This document shows positions 1 through 8,239 of a stretch of 8,239 bases of DNA, piece by piece. Made by a program: the position numbers and the translations under genes. The notes beneath the pieces were generated by a model. That model did not search any database and had not been told where the DNA came from. It saw nothing but the letters and a program-made list of their open reading frames with translations. The number at the start of each line of letters is the position of its first letter. The stretch's first letter is position 1. The DNA comes from DASWNP01 sp035537095. GTDB lineage: Bacteria; Acidobacteriota; Blastocatellia; Pyrinomonadales; Pyrinomonadaceae. Location of the stretch: contig DATLMV010000175.1 of the NCBI GenBank assembly GCA_035537095.1, positions 1 through 8,239 on the forward strand. The letters run 5' to 3'.

Positions 1-405
1 GAAGGCCGGATCGTCGCTGCCACCCAGACCGCGCGACGCCGTCGCATCCTCCGTCCCGGCGTCGCGCGACGGCGGCGGCCCTCCGCCCACGGGTCTCTGC
101 GAATCCGAAGCGGGCGGCGGCCCTCCCCCTGCGGGCGGCGGGCCCCCTTCTGCGGGCGGCGGCCCGCCTCCGATGTCGCGCACGTCTGCGTCCGCGTCGG
201 AAGCGGAGAGACGCGTGCTGCCGATGCCGGGCAGTTCGTCGGGGATGGCGGGGACGATGGTCGCCAGCAGTTCGTCGCGGATGGGTTCGCCGTACTCGCG
301 GAAAACCTTCGACAGCGCGGCGAGAGATTCCAGACGCAGGCGCTGGTTCATTTGAAATCTCAAACGGAGGTTAGCCACCTCCCGCAAAGATTCTTGTGTG
401 TTCAT
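1..405 (-). CDS. Hypothetical protein, N-terminal 135 residues, C-terminus outside the window
   Basis: The reading frame stays open from the ATG at 405 to base 1 and runs off the window. The start at 405 is chosen because AAAGGAG lies 10 nt upstream (416-422) and a good promoter lies at 514-541; an in-frame ATG at 351 would lack such a site. Residues 1-60 are charged and probably helical, starting MNTQESLREV and including LSKVFREYGEPI, DELLATIV and DELPG. Residues 61-78 are Asp/Ser rich. Residues 79-112 are four GG(G)PPP blocks, three of them in tandem with a 7-residue period, followed by a Ser/Asp/Gly-rich stretch. No signal peptide, membrane segment or catalytic motif is visible. I do not recognise the family. 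A helical leader-like part ending in ELPG before a low-complexity tail recalls some ribosomal peptide precursors, but that is speculation; a disordered structural or regulatory protein is equally possible. The reading frame is fairly secure, the function is unknown. Confidence 0.75.
   Translation of the reverse strand, partial: MNTQESLREVANLRLRFQMNQRLRLESLAALSKVFREYGEPIRDELLATIVPAIPDELPGIGSTRLSASDADADVRDIGGGPPPAEGGPPPAGGGPPPASDSQRPVGGGPPPSRDAGTEDATASRGLGGSDDPAF
110..172. repeat. Three tandem 21-bp units inside the coding region
   Basis: Units at 110-130, 131-151 and 152-172 each begin GCGGGCGGCGG on the plus strand and differ by a few bases. The 21-bp period keeps the minus-strand frame and encodes the 7-residue unit GGGPPPA. 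A diverged fourth GGGPPP block lies near 70-87. Repeat number could change by slippage without breaking the frame. Confidence 0.85.
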
Positions 406-415
406 AAAACTCGGG

Positions 416-422
416 CTCCTTT
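416..422 (-). promoter_or_regulatory. Strong Shine-Dalgarno that sets the start at 405
   Basis: The minus strand reads AAAGGAG, 10 nt before the ATG at 405. It is the clearest ribosome binding site in the window and is the reason for preferring this start over the in-frame ATG at 351. Confidence 0.75.
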
Positions 423-440
423 CACGTCTCTACAGTTTGG

Positions 441-457
441 CTCGAAAAAATTTCGAG
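441..457. other. Perfect 7-bp inverted repeat with 3-nt loop
   Basis: CTCGAAA (441-447) and TTTCGAG (451-457) are perfect reverse complements around AAA. If the promoter at 514-541 is used, this lies in the 5' untranslated leader of the left-end gene. It could be an RNA hairpin or a small operator. No U-run follows it on the minus strand, so it is not a standard terminator. Confidence 0.5.
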
Positions 458-513
458 AGGGCTTGAGAGACATCAGACGTGTGTGTTGTGCGTGCGGCCT
501 ATTGGCGGCGGAG

Positions 514-541
514 TTTATACGCAAACGCTCCGTCATTTCAA
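514..541 (-). promoter_or_regulatory. Sigma70-type promoter candidate for the left-end gene
   Basis: On the minus strand TTGAAA (541-536) and TATAAA (519-514) are separated by 16 nt, and each matches the sigma70 consensus at 5 of 6 bases. Transcription would start near 507, giving a leader of about 100 nt that contains the 441-457 hairpin. The -35 box lies only a few bases from the 7-bp repeat array that begins at 549. Confidence 0.55.
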
Positions 542-548
542 GAACTAC

Positions 549-691
549 AGACGATGGACGATAGACGTGAGCGGACGATGGACGATAGACGATAGACCAT
601 AGCCGAACTGTTTGTGGCTATCGCCTATACTGTTTCTCAGTATCACCCATCCTTCGATAGAGATGTTTTGTCCATCGTCCATCGTCCATCC
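549..691. repeat. 7-bp repeat element with inverted arms and internal hairpins
   Basis: The left arm (549-600) is built of 7-bp units, mostly AGACGAT or GGACGAT. An 18-bp segment at 550-567 recurs exactly at 574-591. The right arm (670-691) carries the same units inverted (ATCGTCC). Bases 573-590 pair with 670-687 at 17 of 18 positions, with 79 bases between. That spacer holds two smaller perfect hairpins: ATAGCC/GGCTAT (599-604 with 616-621) and ATACTG/CAGTAT (627-632 with 638-643). The element fills the gap between the kinase stop codon at 694 and the promoter of the next gene. It resembles short tandemly repeated repetitive (STRR) heptamers described in cyanobacteria, or a miniature fold-back element. 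No transposase is present. It may also act as a transcription boundary. Confidence 0.8.
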
Positions 692-693
692 TG

Positions 694-3351
<2,658 letters not shown>

Positions 3352-3398
3352 CGTCTGAAGGGACGCCCGCTTGCAACCTTTAAGTGCGACCCGACTTT

Positions 3399-3428
3399 AT
3401 TACAAAACAACCGAGAAACCAATCTCAA
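3399..3428 (-). promoter_or_regulatory. Promoter candidate for the kinase gene
   Basis: On the minus strand TTGAGA (3428-3423) and TGTAAT (3404-3399) are 18 nt apart, each 5 of 6 to the sigma70 consensus. The leader would be about 40 nt. The tandem 22-bp repeats abut the -35 box, where an activator or an UP-like AT-rich element would act. Confidence 0.4.
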
Positions 3429-3469
3429 ATAAAAACGGGCGCGCGATGAAATAAGAACGGGCGCACGAT
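3427..3469. repeat. Two tandem copies of a 22-bp repeat upstream of the kinase
   Basis: Copies at 3427-3447 and 3449-3469 match at 19 of 21 bases with a 22-bp period. The core is AACGGGCGCRCGAT preceded by AAATAA. The period is near two helical turns, so both copies would face the same side of the DNA, as expected for paired regulator sites. They lie directly upstream of the kinase promoter candidate. Confidence 0.7.
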
Positions 3470-3485
3470 TCACAGCTGCGAATCG
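3466..3485. promoter_or_regulatory. 20-bp near-perfect palindrome centred on CAGCTG
   Basis: CGATTC-a-CAGCTG-c-GAATCG is symmetrical except for one base pair. It overlaps the end of the second 22-bp repeat. The lack of a loop suggests a DNA dyad bound by a dimeric regulator more than an RNA hairpin. No regulator is identified. Confidence 0.5.
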
Positions 3486-3561
3486 CCGCCGGGAGAGCGC
3501 GCGCGTCGCCGTCCCGACAGCAATCTCGCTTCGTCGAGTTCGAGAGAACAGGGAACGGCTT

Positions 3562-5247
3562 TTATCGTCGGCGGACGAGAGGATTGATGACGAGCGCAGC
3601 CATGATGACGGCGAGACAGCCGACGACGTTGTACCAGAGGAAGGCGATGGGGGTGAAACTCGCGCAGAGTAAGACCGCCGCTTCGCCGACGATGGCGGCG
3701 TAGAAGGTGGCCGTGCCGCCGATGCGTTTGAAGTAGAAGGCGAGCAGGAAGATGCCGAGAATCGTACCGTAGAAGAGCGAGCCGAGACGGTTGACGGTTT
3801 CGACGAGCGACGACAGGTTGCCCACGTTGAGCGCAAACGTCATGGCGAAGCATCCCCAGAAGGCGGTCGCCAGTTTCGACACGAGCACGTAATGGCGTTC
3901 GCTGGCGTCGCGTTTGATGAGACGACGATAAACGTCAATCACGGTGGTCGTGGCGAGCGAGTTGAGTTCCGCCGACGAAGACGACATCGAGGCGCAGAAG
4001 ATGGCGGCAATCACGAGGCCGACGACGCCCGCCGGAAGATAGTGGATGACGAAGTTGAGAAAGACGTAGTTGGTGTCGTTCGTGTTCGCAGTCTTGTCGT
4101 TGCGCTGCATCAACGCGACGGCATCGGCGCGCACCTTTCCCACGCGCTGCTGCGCCGCTTGCAGGCTCTCGTCGGCCTCAGCCTCGGCGCGCGAGTCTCC
4201 GGCGCGCATCGCTTCGATAACGCGTCGCACCTCCTGCTGTCGCGCGGCTTCGGCTTCGGAGTGTTGCGTCTCCAACGCGCGAAACTCTGCGGCGTACTGG
4301 CCCGTTTGAAGTTTCTCCGTCTCGCTCGGGTTGAAGAAGACGGGCGACGGCACGAACTGGTAGAAGACGAAGACCATCGCGCCTAAGAACAGGATGAAGA
4401 ACTGCATCGGGACTTTGACCATCCCGTTAAAAAGCAGACCGAGACGACTCTGCGCGACGGACTTGCCGGTCAGATAACGCTGCACCTGCGATTGGTCTGT
4501 GCCGAAATAGGAGAGCGCGACGAAGAGGCCGCCGATGAGTCCCGACCAGAAGTTGTAGCGGTTCTGCAAGTCGAAGGAAAAATCTATCGCGTTCAGACGC
4601 CCGAGCTTGCCCGCGACGTAGGTCGCCTCGACGAAAGAGACATCGCGCGGCAGCAGGTAGAGAATCGTGAAGAAGGCCGTGAGCATCCCGCAGGTGATGA
4701 TGAGCGCCTGTTGAAAATGCGTGTGCTCGACGGCCTTCGTGCCGCCCGTCGCCGTGTAGAGCGTGACGAGTCCGCCGATGACGAGGATGACCGTGTTGAG
4801 CGGCCAGCCCATGATGACGGAAAAAATCAGCGACGGCGCATAGATGGTCAGTCCTCCCGCGAGCCCGCGTTGAATCAGGAAGAGGCCGCCGGTGAGCGAG
4901 CGCGTCTTCAAGTCGAAGCGTCGCTCCAAGTATTCGTAAGCGGTATAGACCTTGAGCCGGTGATAGATGGGAACGGCGGTGATGGAGAGAATCACCATCG
5001 CAATCGGCAGGCCGAGATAGAACTGGATGAAGCGCATCCCGTCCGTGTAAGCCTGTCCGGGCGTGGAGAGAAAAGTTATCGCGCTGGCCTGCGTCGCCAT
5101 GATCGAGAGCGCGACGGTGTGCCAACGCATCCCCCGGTTGGCGAGGATGTATTCGTCCAAGTCTCGATTCTTGCGCCCCTTCCAGACGCCGTAGGCGACG
5201 ACGAAGACGAGGAAACCGACGAGCACGCACCAGTCGAGGAGTCTCAT
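3562..5247 (-). CDS. Sodium:solute symporter (SSS family)
   Basis: This 561-residue protein has about 13 hydrophobic segments, in the usual range for the family. Family features seen are ATQASAITFLSTPG (51-64) in an early helix, GTDQSQVQRYLTGKS (249-263), and SMSSSSAELNSLATTTVIDVYRRL split across 420-442, which holds the Ser residues aligned with the Na2 site of vSGLT-type transporters. It should couple inward Na+ movement to uptake of a small organic solute. Family membership does not give the substrate; the neighbouring deacetylase hints at an amino sugar or sugar derivative. Residues 309-391 are a long charged Glu/Ala/Arg-rich helical stretch between two membrane helices, probably extracytoplasmic. 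The start at 5247 is chosen because it overlaps the upstream stop as ATGA and has AAAGG 10 nt before it. A frame extension to 5331 would add 28 residues that are only an out-of-frame reading of the upstream gene. Confidence 0.92.
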   Translation of the reverse strand: MRLLDWCVLVGFLVFVVAYGVWKGRKNRDLDEYILANRGMRWHTVALSIMATQASAITFLSTPGQAYTDGMRFIQFYLGLPIAMVILSITAVPIYHRLKVYTAYEYLERRFDLKTRSLTGGLFLIQRGLAGGLTIYAPSLIFSVIMGWPLNTVILVIGGLVTLYTATGGTKAVEHTHFQQALIITCGMLTAFFTILYLLPRDVSFVEATYVAGKLGRLNAIDFSFDLQNRYNFWSGLIGGLFVALSYFGTDQSQVQRYLTGKSVAQSRLGLLFNGMVKVPMQFFILFLGAMVFVFYQFVPSPVFFNPSETEKLQTGQYAAEFRALETQHSEAEAARQQEVRRVIEAMRAGDSRAEAEADESLQAAQQRVGKVRADAVALMQRNDKTANTNDTNYVFLNFVIHYLPAGVVGLVIAAIFCASMSSSSAELNSLATTTVIDVYRRLIKRDASERHYVLVSKLATAFWGCFAMTFALNVGNLSSLVETVNRLGSLFYGTILGIFLLAFYFKRIGGTATFYAAIVGEAAVLLCASFTPIAFLWYNVVGCLAVIMAALVINPLVRRR

Positions 5248-5459
5248 CGGGAGAAAGCCTTTGTGAAGATATAGAAGACGATGATGAGGACGCCGAGCGT
5301 GACGAGCACGATTGTATAAAGCGTCGTCCAACTCCCGCCGATAGGCGGCGGTTCGTCCGCAACGATGCGCTCGCCGTCGCGCTCGTCCGCCGCGACGCGC
5401 TGAACTTCGCGTTCGTCCGTTCGCTTCGTTTCGTTTGCGCGCGCTTGTTCGTTACTCAT
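5244..5459 (-). CDS. Small single-pass membrane protein, possible symporter partner
   Basis: This 71-residue protein has a highly charged first 36 residues (many Glu, Asp and Arg, net negative), then PPPIGG, one hydrophobic helix at about 44-66 (LYTIVLVTLGVLIIVFYIF) and a short basic end TKAFSR. The positive-inside rule suggests the C-terminus is cytoplasmic and the charged N-terminus outside. Its ATG overlaps the deacetylase stop and its TGA overlaps the symporter ATG, each by the 4-nt ATGA arrangement, so it should be translated with both. It is not a homologue I can name. Some transporters of this superfamily do have a small membrane subunit encoded next to them (DUF485 or DUF4212 types), but this protein has one helix and does not visibly match those. 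The operon position strongly supports it being a real gene; the role is inferred. Confidence 0.82.
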   Translation of the reverse strand: MSNEQARANETKRTDEREVQRVAADERDGERIVADEPPPIGGSWTTLYTIVLVTLGVLIIVFYIFTKAFSR

Positions 5460-7987
5460 TTTCCCGCATCAATCATGTTGACGAAGAGACGATATGCGCC
5501 GGGGACTCCGGCGGGGAGTTGGCGAAACCATGCGTAGCCGGTGTAGATGTACGCGCCCTTGCCGTGTCGCGCGTAGAGCGTGCCGCCGCGTTTGGCCGTC
5601 TCGTCGGGGTCGTTGGCGGCGAGCGGCGTCTGGTAGCGCGCGTCCCATTCGCTCGCGAAATAGATGCCGCGTTCCTGTATCCAGTTCTCGAAATCGGCGG
5701 CGGAGATTCTGTTCGGCGACAGCAACAGAGGATGCTCCGGCAGGGCGAACGCGACCGGCGATTCCTCGACCGTGACGCGCTCGCGCGAGAGCTTGAAGGG
5801 ATAGGGGCCGAGATTGGTCAACGCCAGATCGTCGGTGTTGTACTGGACGACGAGCGTGCCGCCGCGTTCGACGTAATCGAGCAGACGCCCCTGCTGCTGG
5901 CGCAGACGCGGGCGCGTGTTGTATGCGCGGACGCCCGTGATGATGGCGTCGAACGCGCCGAAGTCCGCGCTGTCTAAATCATGATCGGAGAGGAGAGCGA
6001 CGCTGTAGCCGAGTTGGCGCAGGGCTTCGGGAATCTCGTCGCCCGAACCCATGACGTAGCCGAGGTTGCGCCCGCGCCGCGCGATGTCGAACCGGACGAG
6101 ACGCGCATGCGCCGCCGGAAAAGTGGTCTGCAAGGGGATGTGCGGATAATCCAAGCTCTGCATGCTGCGCGAGAAACGCCGCCCGCCCGCGTCGAACCCG
6201 GCGGCGAGCGTGCCCGTCGAAGCATCGGCGGGCGGCGTGACGTTGAAGGTCGCGTTGAACTCGTCGCCACGGTTTTTCAGGTTGACGGGAATCGTCTCGG
6301 GCGTCGCGCGCCAGCCGCCGGGCAGTTGCAGGCGTAGCTGTCCGGAGACGTTCGCCGCGTTGCTTTTGACGAGCAAGCTGACGGGCTTGGCGCGCTGTTC
6401 GGGGAAGACGTAAGTCCGCTCCGCGAGATTGACGACGACCGGCGGCACGATCTCGAAGGGGCGATACTGCTCGCCGCGCACGCGGTCAGTCCAGCGAAAG
6501 AGGACGGGCGTTTCAAACGTCAAGGTTTCACCGCCGCCGGTCGAGATGTTGAGCGTCACGGGAATCGTCGGCGCGTTCTCCGGCGTGCCGACGAGCGTCT
6601 GCTCGGCGACGCTGAACCTGCCGCGCGTCTGCGCGTCGCGCAACCAGTAGGGCTGGCTGAAAGGTGCGTCCGCGGGGATGCGCAGCGCGAGTTCCGTGCG
6701 CACCGGCTGGTTGTTCTTCAACTCCGCGCCGACCGTTTTGGCGGGCGCGTCGAACGGCAACCCGACGCTTTCCAGACGCAGGGGGAAGTCGGAGCGGTTG
6801 ACGAGCGTCGTGTTGATTTTTATCTCGCCGCCGGGCGTCGCGTTGAAATCGGCGGCGATGGCTTCGAGCCAGAGGCCGGAGCAGGCGCGAATCACGTCGA
6901 GCAGTTCACGGCGTTTGACGGCGACCCACACGTCTCCGTCGGGAAGTCGGGCGAGCGCGGCGTGCGCGCGCACGAGCAGGGGAAGCGTGGCCTGCGGGTT
7001 GGCGGGATTGTACGTGCGCGCGGCCTCTTCGAGTATCTGCCCGACCTGTTCGCCGCCGCGCACGCGTCGCCAACTCGTGTCAATGCCCTCGAAGAAATCC
7101 TCTCTGACGGGGGCGTCGCCCGCGAGATGTTCGAGATAGTTGAGCGCGCTGCCGCGACGCTCCGCCGAGCCGAAGCCCTGCGACTTGTGCATGCTGCGGC
7201 TGAGTGCGGCAATCTCCGTGTACGACTTGCCGAGCAGCGCGTTGTATGCGCCGAGGTCAACGGTCAGGAGTTTGGGCGCGTCGGGTTTGCGGTTTTCCAG
7301 TTGGGGACGGAAGCTGTTCCACATCAGACGCTTCGGTTGCCACGTCTCGACGTGTCGCAGTTGTTCGGGGAAGCGCGCAGGGTCGGCAGCCGCGCGGAAG
7401 GCTTCGACGGCGAGAATCGCCGACGCCGTGTGATGCCCGTGCCCGCCCTCGCCCGTCGTCGGAAAGCGCGTGATGACGACATCCGGACGAAAGCGCCGGA
7501 TCACCCAGACGACATCCGCGAGCACCTGTTCGCGCCCCCAGATGCTCAGAGTCTCGGCAGGCGTTTTCGAGTAACCGAAATCAATGGCGCGCGTGAAGAA
7601 CTGCTCCGCGCCGTCAATGCGGCGCGCGGCGAGTAGCTCCTGCGTCCGCAGCAGTCCGAGCATCTCGCCCTGTTCCGTGCCGATGAGGTTTTGTCCGCCG
7701 TCGCCGCGCGTGATGGAGAGATAGGCGGCGCGCAGGAGTCGCTCGTCGGAGAGATATGCGAGCATCGCCGTGTTCTCGTCGTCGGGATGCGCGCCGACGT
7801 AGAGCGCGCTGCCGAGCACCGTCAACTTCCGCAGGGCGAGTTGCGTCTCCGACGCTGCGCGCACGGGCGTCGGCTGCGCGCGCAGCGTCGCGGGTTGTAG
7901 GAGAAGAAAAAGTACGACGAACGAAAGGAGCGTCAAACATGCGCGCACGCACCGCGCGCGACCCTGCATCCGGGACATATCGGGCAT
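5456..7987 (-). CDS. Secreted PIG-L (LmbE) family deacetylase with beta-sandwich and ThuA/glutamine amidotransferase-like C-terminus
   Basis: This 843-residue protein begins with a signal peptide: a basic n-region, a hydrophobic core at about 19-32 and a likely cleavage after LRA (37). Residues 55-215 are the PIG-L/LmbE catalytic domain: AHPDDE (66-71) supplies zinc ligands His67 and Asp70 and general base Asp69, and GHGHH (182-186) supplies the third ligand, probably His186. Such enzymes hydrolyse the N-acyl group of amino sugars and related conjugates. Residues 380-605 look like beta-sandwich modules (NEW3-like; approximate). Residues 630-840 resemble a ThuA-like or class I glutamine amidotransferase-like fold (GYVMGSGDEIPEALRQLGY, AIITGVRAYN, GGTLVVQYN), without an evident catalytic Cys. 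It is far longer than simple MshB- or BshB-type enzymes (about 230-300 residues). First gene of the operon. ATGs at 7987, 7978 and 7969 are in frame and none has a strong Shine-Dalgarno; 7969 gives a more typical signal peptide. Substrate unknown. Confidence 0.92.
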   Translation of the reverse strand: MPDMSRMQGRARCVRACLTLLSFVVLFLLLQPATLRAQPTPVRAASETQLALRKLTVLGSALYVGAHPDDENTAMLAYLSDERLLRAAYLSITRGDGGQNLIGTEQGEMLGLLRTQELLAARRIDGAEQFFTRAIDFGYSKTPAETLSIWGREQVLADVVWVIRRFRPDVVITRFPTTGEGGHGHHTASAILAVEAFRAAADPARFPEQLRHVETWQPKRLMWNSFRPQLENRKPDAPKLLTVDLGAYNALLGKSYTEIAALSRSMHKSQGFGSAERRGSALNYLEHLAGDAPVREDFFEGIDTSWRRVRGGEQVGQILEEAARTYNPANPQATLPLLVRAHAALARLPDGDVWVAVKRRELLDVIRACSGLWLEAIAADFNATPGGEIKINTTLVNRSDFPLRLESVGLPFDAPAKTVGAELKNNQPVRTELALRIPADAPFSQPYWLRDAQTRGRFSVAEQTLVGTPENAPTIPVTLNISTGGGETLTFETPVLFRWTDRVRGEQYRPFEIVPPVVVNLAERTYVFPEQRAKPVSLLVKSNAANVSGQLRLQLPGGWRATPETIPVNLKNRGDEFNATFNVTPPADASTGTLAAGFDAGGRRFSRSMQSLDYPHIPLQTTFPAAHARLVRFDIARRGRNLGYVMGSGDEIPEALRQLGYSVALLSDHDLDSADFGAFDAIITGVRAYNTRPRLRQQQGRLLDYVERGGTLVVQYNTDDLALTNLGPYPFKLSRERVTVEESPVAFALPEHPLLLSPNRISAADFENWIQERGIYFASEWDARYQTPLAANDPDETAKRGGTLYARHGKGAYIYTGYAWFRQLPAGVPGAYRLFVNMIDAGK

Positions 7988-8045
7988 ATCGGTTTCCGTT
8001 CGGAGATGTCAAACCCTTCAGAATCTTCTAACGCCAAACAGACCG

Positions 8046-8075
8046 AACCTAACAAGTTACGACCCCGAACGTCAA
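8046..8075 (-). promoter_or_regulatory. Weak promoter candidate for the three-gene operon
   Basis: On the minus strand TTGACG (8075-8070) and TAGGTT (8051-8046) are 18 nt apart. The -35 is 5 of 6 to consensus, but the -10 is only 3 of 6. It lies about 60 bases before the ATG at 7987, in the only AT-richer stretch upstream of the operon. Offered as a best guess. Confidence 0.25.
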
Positions 8076-8125
8076 AGAACTGAACGTAAATGATTTGTAA
8101 AAAGTTTGAGAGGAAGGAAAAGACA

Positions 8126-8239
8126 GGGATGAGAGTTAAGGGATGAGAGTTAAGGGATGAGGGCGGAGGGATGAGGGATGAATAAGAAACTGCTCGACTT
8201 ATGTTGAGAGTTATTCCTGATTCATCCCTCATCCCTCCG
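8126..8239. repeat. 7-bp repeat array with a 20-bp perfect inverted repeat at the window edge
   Basis: Bases 8126-8181 are eight units in strict 7-bp register: GGGATGA alternating with GAGTTAA, then GGGATGA, GGGCGGA and two GGGATGA. Bases 8164-8183 are a perfect reverse complement of 8220-8239 over 20 bases. The 36-base spacer adds a few further pairs next to the arms. The inverted arm ends with the window, so the element probably continues. Its layout (7-bp units, inverted copy, short unique loop) matches the element at 549-691, although the unit sequence differs. Confidence 0.8.

Noticed and set aside
599..643. Rho-independent terminator after the kinase gene
   Set aside because: The two hairpins are AT-containing 6-bp stems and no run of U follows them on the minus strand.
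549..691. CRISPR-like array
   Set aside because: The units are 7 bp with no spacers between them and the arms are inverted. No cas gene is present.
3524..3545. Terminator after the symporter gene (TCTCG/CGAGA stem)
   Set aside because: The stem is only 5 bp with a 12-base loop and no U-run follows, so it is within chance for this base composition.
4492..5274. Plus-strand open frame of 260 residues
   Set aside because: It is antisense to the symporter, has no recognisable domain and no ribosome site; high GC makes long antisense frames common here.
5248..5331. Upstream extension of the symporter by 28 residues
   Set aside because: The added residues are an alternative frame of the 71-residue gene. 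The ATG at 5247 has the ATGA overlap and AAAGG, and places the first membrane helix next to the N-terminus as expected.
4427..5362. Minus-strand open frame of 311 residues across the symporter and small membrane gene
   Set aside because: Out-of-frame Arg/His/Ser-rich reading of two supported genes, with no motif.
7933..8232. Minus-strand open frame of 99 residues upstream of and overlapping the deacetylase start
   Set aside because: Its first part is translated 7-bp repeat and its end is out of frame within the signal peptide region. No ribosome site or motif supports it.

Overview
The window looks like chromosomal DNA of a GC-rich, Gram-negative-type bacterium, most likely an Acidobacteriota member of the Blastocatellia/Pyrinomonadaceae kind. 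The reasons are a Ser/Thr kinase fused through one membrane helix to a TolB/PD40-like propeller, a large secreted PIG-L (LmbE) deacetylase, an SSS-family symporter, and purine-rich 7-bp repeat arrays between genes. This placement comes from gene style, not from a marker gene. Every gene I can support lies on the minus strand, so transcription runs from right to left. I see no rRNA, tRNA, CRISPR array, transposase or phage gene.

Layout in the direction of transcription: (i) 7988-8239 is an upstream region with a 7-bp repeat array and a 20-bp perfect inverted repeat reaching the window edge, plus one weak promoter candidate. (ii) 7987-3562 is a tight three-gene operon: secreted multidomain PIG-L deacetylase, then a 71-residue single-pass membrane protein, then a sodium:solute symporter. 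Both junctions are 4-nt ATGA stop/start overlaps. (iii) 3561-3352 is a regulatory gap with a 20-bp palindrome, two tandem 22-bp repeats and a promoter candidate reading into the kinase. (iv) 3351-694 encodes the membrane-anchored Ser/Thr kinase with C-terminal beta-propeller. (v) 693-406 holds a second 7-bp repeat element that folds back on itself, a good sigma70-type promoter (TTGAAA-16-TATAAA), a small hairpin and a strong Shine-Dalgarno. (vi) 405-1 is the N-terminal 135 residues of an unrecognised protein with a charged helical first part and Gly/Pro-rich 7-residue repeats; it runs off the window.

Working model (inference): the exported PIG-L enzyme removes acyl groups from an N-acylated sugar or similar compound outside the cytoplasm, and the co-translated symporter takes up the product or a related solute. 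The 71-residue protein may be a dedicated small subunit of the symporter. The kinase has its own promoter candidate and may sense an extracytoplasmic signal through its propeller, but nothing shows that it controls the operon. The points most worth checking are the small membrane partner, the partial left-end protein (possibly a peptide precursor, not demonstrated), and the paired 7-bp repeat elements at both sides of the gene block.
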